Below are positions 60,001 to 64,000 of a DNA stretch of 64,000 nucleotides, one piece after another (the first letter of the stretch is position 1; every line of letters begins with the position of its first letter). Both the position numbers and the translations under genes were made by a program. Origin of the DNA: Lineus longissimus (taxonomy: Eukaryota > Nemertea > Pilidiophora > Heteronemertea > Lineidae); assembly GCF_910592395.1 (NCBI RefSeq), contig NC_088325.1, positions 5,855,501 through 5,919,500 of the forward strand, given 5' to 3'. The notes beneath the pieces are model-generated. The model was not told where the DNA came from, did no database searches, and saw only the letters and a program-made list of their open reading frames with translations.

Positions 60001-60850
60001 TGTGGCAATGGAGCAAAATGCAAAACCTGGCAAACGTGGCAAATGGCGGTGCGCTCAAAAAATGGGGCGACAGTGAACATATGAAAGACACAGCGCAACG
60101 ATTATGAGAATCACAGGTAGCTTGTGATGGACTCTTCCCATGGCCAACGACGGAGTCACTAGGCCCGTAAACCAAATTGGCAGTTGACCGGCAGTGACTT
60201 GCAAAAATGCTCATCTCGCCGGATCGGAAGGGTTCACCCTTGACTATAAGACTTCCAAGTTTGGAGCGCAGGAGAAAACCTACTGAACATTGTGGCTGAA
60301 AATTTAATTTAATTTCTTTCAGGTGATGTTGAACTTCACAGGTGAGTCTGGATTTTCTATTCTCAGTTTTGTTTAATCATCCAATCACTGTTCCTCTTGT
60401 TCTCTTTTATCACTATATAGTCTATTGGTAATTGTTCTGCTTGCATACTACTGGTCAGATTTCTTCGAAGTTTGGTTTTTATTTGATCTTTGCCACGTGA
60501 CCATGGACAAGATCCTTCCGTTTAGACATATTCATAGAGTGCCTCTTCGAAATTGATGTCAGTGGCGCTTCACGGGAGAAAAACATATACGACCCTCCCA
60601 AATTCTTTCCTTGATTCCCACGCCTTCACTTAGTCTACCCAATATATGTCAATTCCTTTCTGTCCCCAGGGTTATCCGAACCTCTTCTACCAACAATGAC
60701 CCAGCATCTGCGGGTTCCTCTAAGAAATTTCACATTTTTGCGAAACCGCATGCAAAAAATACGCTCCGGCGAAAATATCAGGACACACTTGTGGTTGAGG
60801 ACAAGGGGTATGTGCATTTAGGTTTTATTTTGCTAAATGCACCGTTCTAA
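47695..60850 (+). CDS. Ig/FN3 transmembrane receptor (11 exons found; 3' end may be incomplete)
   Basis: Exons 47695-47785, 49287-49634, 54364-54624, 55055-55345, 56231-56491, 57071-57373, 58052-58348, 58749-59033, 59498-59611, 60323-60341 and 60670-60807 join with compatible phases (mostly phase 1) into about 800 codons. Order: signal peptide; V-like Ig; three C2-like Ig domains; an Ig-like module without the usual cysteines; two FN3 domains; a transmembrane segment (VVIIAGGAAGGGVLLLIIII) followed by KKRKEKKEK; then a short basic tail with KYQDTLVVEDK. One-domain-per-exon with phase 1 borders is typical of animal adhesion receptors such as nephrin, Kirre or hemicentin relatives; that is family-level knowledge, and no specific ortholog is claimed. 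If the last exon is read through its donor, translation stops at 60850 (about 815 residues); otherwise the tail continues outside the recognised exons. Likely role: cell-cell recognition or adhesion. Confidence 0.85.
48405..49100. repeat. AGCTCACC / GGTCACAGAGGTCAAATGG repeat array, block 1
   Basis: Words AGCTCACCTCTC, CACCAGGTGGC, GGTCACAGAGGTCAAATGGCG and ATGGCACGTTTCTTAAC recur here and in the other blocks at a spacing of about 300-340 bases. Located in intron 1 of the receptor gene. Confidence 0.75.
49287..49634 (+). CDS. receptor exon 2: V-like Ig domain
   Basis: Acceptor TTTTTTCAG|CTGC, donor TACAAG|GTATAC, phase 1-1. It encodes GDSVTLSCRITDP, FTVQWRKD and ADAGTWDCLDIGKG: first Cys, Trp and second Cys of an Ig fold. 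Two extra cysteines (NGCIFN, WDICGA) may form a second bridge. Confidence 0.85.
50225..50570 (+). pseudogene. decayed Ig exon paralogous to receptor exon 2
   Basis: It reads FQLAIGDNVILCCRLK in one frame, then FTVEWRRRPTSQG, YEWDTCQSPSSAATN and DSAYWDCFDIGKGD in another, closely mirroring exon 2. The frame shifts near 50285, and the donor-like AAAG|GTGAGA leaves a phase that does not fit the neighbouring exons. It is either a dead exon or carries an assembly indel. Confidence 0.7.
50616..50759 (+). mobile_element. pogo-type MITE CAGTGGAACCTC, copy 4
   Basis: TA-flanked copy in intron 2 of the receptor gene, 46 bases after the decayed Ig exon. It is shorter than the others because part of the left arm is missing. 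Confidence 0.88.
50975..52110. repeat. AGCTCACC repeat array, block 2, with (CGT)n
   Basis: Opens TTTTTAGCTCACCTCTTAGC, contains a (CGT)n run at about 51030-51063, then three tandem units of about 310 bases each with TCAAGGTCACAGAGGTCAAA, GTAAATTGGCCGT and ACCACCAGGGGGC. It closes TGAGGTGAGCACAATGGCCCT, the inverse-like echo of its start. Confidence 0.8.
52479..53215. repeat. AGCTCACC repeat array, block 3, with poly-C
   Basis: Opens GGCTCACCATAGGGGTGTC and closes GATGAGCACAATGGCCTCTGG. It contains a long C run at about 52611-52629 and two diverged GGTCAGAGAGGTCAAATGG units. Confidence 0.75.
53216..54363. other. intron segment, nothing recognised
   Basis: A minus-strand frame of about 100 codons (53377-53676) has no family motif. 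GTGAGTCAATAAAAACTATACAC near 53348 is only vaguely mariner-terminus-like. Confidence 0.35.
54364..54624 (+). CDS. receptor exon 3: C2-like Ig domain
   Basis: Acceptor GTAAAG|TGCC, donor GTATT|GTAAGT, phase 1-1. It encodes KHTLTCDAHQPG, AYTWYKDN and ADAGSYRCEAKN. Confidence 0.9.
55055..55345 (+). CDS. receptor exon 4: C2-like Ig domain
   Basis: Acceptor TTGCAG|ACCC, donor ATATT|GTAAGT. It encodes NQRESFTCMTSGSNPPNPIL and QAKFYCESSVSGYP. The usual Trp is replaced in ILTIYRDKGG, as in some Ig2 domains of adhesion receptors. Confidence 0.88.
55640..55775 (-). repeat. tRNA-derived SINE head
   Basis: The minus strand contains TGGCCTAGTGG (A box, 55751-55761) and GGTTTGAGGCC (B box, 55707-55717) in tRNA-like spacing within a gene-like leader, plus CGGGCAGTCAAAGG between them. 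It does not fold as a complete tRNA by eye, which fits a SINE. Confidence 0.55.
56231..56491 (+). CDS. receptor exon 5: C2-like Ig domain
   Basis: Acceptor CTTTTCAG|ATCC, donor AAATT|GTAAGT. It encodes GTTFTLTCNATGGNP, QYRWTRNGK and DDGGNYGCTATND. Confidence 0.92.
56650..56730 (+). pseudogene. duplicated acceptor and start of receptor exon 6
   Basis: About 75 bases (GGAGATAATAAGATTCATCG, TATTTTTCAGACCCACC, through GAAGTCCTGA) are nearly identical to 57035-57109, including the splice acceptor and first 14 codons of exon 6. The copy then diverges and hits a stop within a few codons. Confidence 0.85.
56774..56946 (+). mobile_element. pogo-type MITE CAGTGGAACCTC, copy 5
   Basis: TA-flanked; lies between the duplicated acceptor and the real exon 6. 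Confidence 0.88.
57071..57373 (+). CDS. receptor exon 6: Ig-like module lacking canonical cysteines
   Basis: Acceptor TTTTTCAG|ACCC, donor ACCTG|GTAAGT. It encodes RPAKFTLHVIANPVATVATW and DYFGQYKVDVTSPTG. Ig spacing is kept (Trp in TWFRY, Y.V near the end), but the two bridge cysteines are replaced. Confidence 0.82.
58052..58348 (+). CDS. receptor exon 7: FN3 domain
   Basis: Acceptor TTTTTCAG|GTAA, donor AGATG|GTGAGC. It encodes KPNPPCCLNVTMVTSKSVTL, FTVEFRESSGSW and TGYEFRVCGKNSFGRSEYSD, the FN3 Y.F.V.A.N..G pattern. Confidence 0.9.
58560..58725 (-). mobile_element. non-LTR retroelement relic (RTE-like C terminus)
   Basis: The minus strand encodes LQVRLRWWNWLSHTLRKPRN and NITRHALRRN, resembling the RRLRWIGHTLRK...ITR.AL.W motif of non-LTR ORFs. 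It ends about 20 bases before the FN3 exon acceptor. Confidence 0.6.
58749..59033 (+). CDS. receptor exon 8: FN3 domain
   Basis: Acceptor TATTACAG|CGGC, donor GAGC|GTAGGT. It encodes APPISDDEISIIRKDATITI, SWPALGREYTKIEIKYCV and EEGKEYGYTMTIYDDGD. It is diverged but has the FN3 Trp and Tyr. Confidence 0.85.
59498..59611 (+). CDS. receptor exon 9: transmembrane segment
   Basis: Acceptor GTTTCAG|TGCC, donor AAAAG|GTAAGT. A hydrophobic run of about 28 residues (with GGAAGGG) is followed by CISKKRKEKKEK, a stop-transfer signal that places the C terminus inside the cell. Confidence 0.92.
60323..60341 (+). CDS. receptor exon 10: 19-bp microexon
   Basis: Acceptor CTTTCAG|GTGATG, donor CACAG|GTGAGT. 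It encodes GDVELH and changes phase from 1 to 2. It is supported by good sites and by the fit with the next exon. Confidence 0.65.
60670..60807 (+). CDS. receptor exon 11: cytoplasmic tail
   Basis: Acceptor TCCCCAG|GGTTATC. It encodes RVIRTSSTNNDPASAGSSKK and TLRRKYQDTLVVEDKG. The donor AAGGG|GTATGT is repeated twice downstream; without splicing the frame stops at 60850. Confidence 0.7.
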
Positions 60851-61015
60851 CAAATTTAGTCATTAGAAGGGGTAGGTGCATTCAGGTTTGGGTTTGAATA
60901 ATGGCACCATTCTATTAAAAACAAATATAGTCATTAAAATTGGTATGTGCATTTACAAGTAGGTCTGGTTTTGCAATTGGGACCATTTTAACAAATGTGG
61001 TCATTTTAAAGAGCA
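60806..61015 (+). repeat. about 70-bp minisatellite starting at the exon 11 donor
   Basis: Three diverged units, each with GGTAKGTGCATTYAGG or a similar word, then TTTG...CACC(A)TTCTA, AACAAATnTAGTCATTA. The first unit overlaps the putative 5' splice site. Confidence 0.75.
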
Positions 61016-61054
61016 GTATGTACAAGAAAATCATTTCACTTTGAAATACCAGTG

Positions 61055-61140
61055 GGGCCATCGTCAAACAGAAGAAAAAATATCATGTGTTGTCAATGTT
61101 CATGTACATGATAGTTTCTCTTCTGTTTGGTAGGTGGCTC
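61055..61140 (+). ncRNA. miRNA-precursor-like hairpin (candidate)
   Basis: CAAACAGAAGAAAAAATATC at 61065 pairs with GATAGTTTCTCTTCTGTTTG ending 61129; the 24-base arms have three mismatches. Pairing extends outward (GCCAT with GTGGC) to about 33 pairs, with a loop of about 17 bases. Dimensions fit an animal pre-miRNA, but a mini-MITE is equally possible. Confidence 0.35.
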
Positions 61141-61439
61141 TCCTAGTACTTTAACGAGGGCACATAACTCACCTTGATCATAAAGAAGAATCAATTTGCA
61201 TGCATTTTTATGCAATGCCTCGTTGTGTAGCCAGTAACTAGTCTTGATTATACTATTGTGATAGATGTATGACTGACGCAGTTAATATGCGCGTTGATAG
61301 CAGACATCGTAACTTCAGCAGTATAGCACAGATGGCAGCACTTAAACAGGAGCTAGTGGCACATTTTTGGGTAGGGCTGTTGAAGAGGAGGGCGGGTGGA
61401 AATCAAAATGCACCCCTCTGGAAATGCCTAGCTAGGGGT

Positions 61440-61690
61440 CTGATTGATGAGTGATCCTAACTCAAACAACTGATCACAAATTCGGCACAAAGATGAAGGT
61501 GCAGCAATAGCAAATTAGACATTTTTCGATAGTGATTCACTTCCTGGGTCTTAGTTGGTTCAACAGCACTTGTCACACTTTCCAGCGGTGCCATCGATGA
61601 GTGATACTAACCCAAACAATTACTTACAAATTAGGCACAAATCAGGTGTAGGTGCAGCAATAACAAATTTGACAATTTTCAGATTAGATG
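61440..61690. repeat. about 150-bp direct repeat
   Basis: GATGAGTGATCCTAACTCAA, CAAATTCGGCACAAA, GGTGCAGCAATAGCAAATT at about 61447 recur as GATGAGTGATACTAACCCAA, CAAATTAGGCACAAATC, GGTGCAGCAATAACAAATT at about 61595. Confidence 0.75.
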
Positions 61691-61967
61691 ACAGGTTCAT
61701 CAAATCTTTCTTTAGTTATTGCACATAGGTTATATTCAACCTCATCGGTAAATGTTATTGTCCTTTTGGGCCGCAGGATGAAAACTACTGAGCCCAATGT
61801 CTTCAAAGTGTTGTTTTTCTTCAATCTAGTTTTGGGACCCAACACAATTTCAAGGCTAAAGATTTGCAAATCAAGTAAAATATATCTTTATTGGATTAGC
61901 ACTTTGATGATTTTGGGGGATCTAGAGAGAAGCCGATTTGTTTCATAATTGATATTTTAAATGATAC

Positions 61968-62295
61968 TTAAATGGAACTGAAACCGCCAAGCCAGTTCGT
62001 ATGACCTCGTTTTCATTTCCCGCGTATCGGGTGATCAGAACGAGGCATGAATGAAACATGGCGCCTAGCTGTCAATCATTGAGTGACGTTACTACTATGG
62101 AATTTACTATGAAAGATCGCATGACTCACGTGATTCTCACATGATTCTCAATAATAACAAATTGAACTGCGCATGCTCGGGCACTGGGGGCGAGCTACAA
62201 ATCTGAACTCGAATAGGAAGTTGGAAGCTTGACTTTCTCGGGCGGTGAAAGTCGAAAAATTGAATAAATCGCACGGCGGTTCCAGTTCCCTTTAA
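61968..62295 (-). mobile_element. TTAA MITE GGAACTGGAACCGCC, copy 2
   Basis: Inverse of 30845-31179. TTAA lies at both ends (61968-61971 and 62292-62295); the terminal inverted repeats are ATGGAACTGAAACCGCC and GGCGGTTCCAGTTCCC. Kolobok or piggyBac is possible from the TTAA target. Confidence 0.85.
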
Positions 62296-62696
62296 TAGCA
62301 CATTGGAAGATAAACTTTAAGGGACAACTTTGGCGTGGTAGTTACCTGGCCAGGAGGATAACGACTCTGCTTGCCACCATGCGCCGCCACCGGTAGTATC
62401 ACACAGATGCTGAGTTCTAATAATGATTTTGGACAGTATTTCGAGGCAGTTTTGGACATGGCAAGTGATTTTCAGGCAGGCCTATCGTTACATTTCATTC
62501 TAGTGCATTATTTATTGCAGTTCAATGACTTTTCAATTATCCTGTTTTGAGAAGTCACGGTCCTGCTGGAAGCCATTTTTGTGTGAAAAACCATCATATC
62601 TCATACCCGAGTTGTCCCTTTAAGGTAGCTGCTGCAGACCAGACACAATGGTGTAACATGCTTGCACTATTGATGTCCAAGTCATGTTACCTTCGA

Positions 62697-62720
62697 AAGA
62701 GAGAGAGAGAGAGAGAGACA
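62697..62720. repeat. (GA)n microsatellite
   Basis: Run of GA dinucleotides. The surrounding 62300-63170 shows no gene; weakly inverted T-rich stretches at about 61812-61842 and 62888-62920 share TTTTGGGACCCAA. Confidence 0.85.
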
Positions 62721-63175
62721 TTGGAAGATATACACTGGAAAAAAACCTGTACATTTCATCAAATTTCATCCAGGAATAAACAGTACAGAGCAGAAAATGT
62801 CAAACTCAATGCATATTGCTATGCACACAATTATACATATAAAAAAGTTTACTTCGTACCCTTGGTGACTAAAAATGTGAAAATTCTCTTGGGTCCCAAA
62901 ATTAGGTTTAAAAAAACAAATTTTTAAGAAATTGGCCCATTGTTATTTGCACAGCAGTCCAAAAGAACAGTGCAATTTACTCATGACACCAACTATAGCA
63001 TGCTGGTTTACCTCGATTATGCTAGATAAAGTTGCTAATATTTCACATTTGCTTGATTTTCTTACAGTTGGAGGTAAAGGCAGTAATTCATTTTCACTCG
63101 GACAATGCTTTTAGATATTATTTGTTTCTGGTATATTGATATGCTTCAGCTATGCTACATATCTTATTTTTAGAT

Positions 63176-63406
63176 ATACTCTCAACTCGGCTCTATAAGA
63201 TTAGGTTGATAATACCACCCTATACCACATTTATGATGTTTATTCATAAGGATATTCATCCAGGTTAGGGGTGTTGGCCTATAAAAATTCTCGTCAGACC
63301 TCATTGGTTGGAATCGTGATTTTGGATATTCCTACATGTATGATTAACATGTAATGGGCGGGCAAGAATTATATGATCTGGTATTATACAGCCGAGTTGA
63401 GAGTAT
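63176..63406. mobile_element. palindromic MITE with ATACTCTCAACTCGGCT ends
   Basis: Perfect 17-base inverted repeats at 63176-63192 and 63390-63406 enclose about 200 bases with weaker inner symmetry (GATAATACCACC against GGTATTATAC). No clear target duplication. Confidence 0.75.
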
Positions 63407-63590
63407 TTCCTTGTGTATACATGTAGACATGATAGAATAGGTTTGAATCTTTCAATGGGTTTTGTTCCGGGCCCTTGCTCAAACTCCGAACCCCACGTGG
63501 ACATGAGAAGGTTTTTTTTCTTTCAAATTAAATAAACATAAGTTGTTCACATCTACAATATAATAAAATGATATAATGATGATTATCACT

Positions 63591-63812
63591 TGAAGGGGAC
63601 TACAGGCAGGAGCCGAGGGGCTGATTTGGCCATCTTCAGGTGACTGATATACACAGAAAGGCCCCTAGGTCATATCGTATTCAGCACTAATATATTCCTA
63701 TTCGTACCAGCGTGAATCATTTCGACGTACTGTGAAATGTGAGAGACCCCTACTGGCGACTTAGTGTAACTTTATCTTGCCTGCCCTGCAGCTGCCTATA
63801 TTGTCCCTTTAA
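63591..63812 (+). mobile_element. TTAA MITE AAAGGGGGACTATAGGCAG, copy 3
   Basis: Starts TGAAGGGGACTACAGGCAG and ends GCCTATATTGTCCCTTTAA. The right TTAA (63809-63812) and inverted end reveal the terminal repeat AAAGGGACAATATAGGCAG of this family. Confidence 0.78.
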
Positions 63813-64000
63813 TATGTGTCGCCTTTCTACGGTAAGAACCATGCTCAATGTGCTTTGTCTTTGTATTACAGTGCATTAGCAGTGTATTACTGCGCATGAT
63901 TGTGCATTTCGGGGAGGGGTGTTGGATGAATGATAGGAGTGCCAATGATAAGTTTGAAAATGCTGGAAAAATGTTTGAACGTCTGTCTTTTAGTTGTTTT
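63813..64000. other. right edge, nothing recognised
   Basis: A possible splice acceptor (TTGTATTACAG|TGCATT near 63871) exists but no supporting frame is seen. Confidence 0.3.

Noticed and set aside
59882-60214. 110-codon minus-strand frame in a receptor intron
   Set aside because: No motif; sequence looks like non-coding repeat DNA.
63067-63090. TTTTCTTACAG|TTGGAG as a last receptor exon
   Set aside because: In the required phase it stops after two or three codons; possible but unsupported.

Overview
The window looks like genomic DNA from a metazoan, most probably a marine invertebrate. Coding sequence is split into many short exons with GT-AG introns. One gene encodes a trefoil/GH31 alpha-glucosidase and the other a cell-surface Ig/FN3 receptor. 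The space between them is packed with relics of Tigger/pogo, Mutator-like, TTAA-specific and non-LTR elements. The species cannot be named from the sequence alone.

Layout. 1-490 is an AT-rich array of short quasi-palindromes. 1294-7240 is a transposon nest holding two frame-broken Tigger/pogo-type transposases; the second lies in a 3 kb element with CAGGGTG ends that jumped into an older foldback MITE and was later internally duplicated and hit by a non-LTR retroelement. 7803-21707 (minus strand) is a complete-looking GH31 alpha-glucosidase gene. I could join 15 coding exons with matching phases at every junction into an open reading frame of about 1016 codons: type II membrane anchor, two trefoil domains, then one GH31 catalytic unit with WIDMNEP and the GADICGF signature. 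Its 4.9 kb first coding intron is a graveyard of decayed trefoil-exon copies, one of them split by a Mutator-like element. About 21.7-47.6 kb is gene-poor and rich in mobile elements. From 47695 to about 60850 (plus strand) lies a transmembrane receptor gene: signal peptide, V-like Ig, three C2-like Ig, one cysteine-less Ig-like module, two FN3, transmembrane segment and a basic tail. Ten of its junctions are phase compatible; the 3' end may lie beyond the window. 60.9-64 kb holds further repeats.

The most unusual signal is a set of three unrelated-looking foldback elements (28511-29166, 31231-32223, 37271-38048) that share TATGGGC...GCCCATA termini and 6-bp target duplications (two perfect, one 5/6). 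Two of them also share a repeated internal motif, and one carries a 50-codon open frame in its loop. They look like non-autonomous members of one DNA transposon superfamily that makes 6-bp duplications. Two other elements (19081-20016 and 26855-27807) have perfect 9-bp duplications and look Mutator-like.

All calls rest on reading the sequence. No database search, folding program or transcript was available, so family names are recognitions from motifs and splice joins are predictions.
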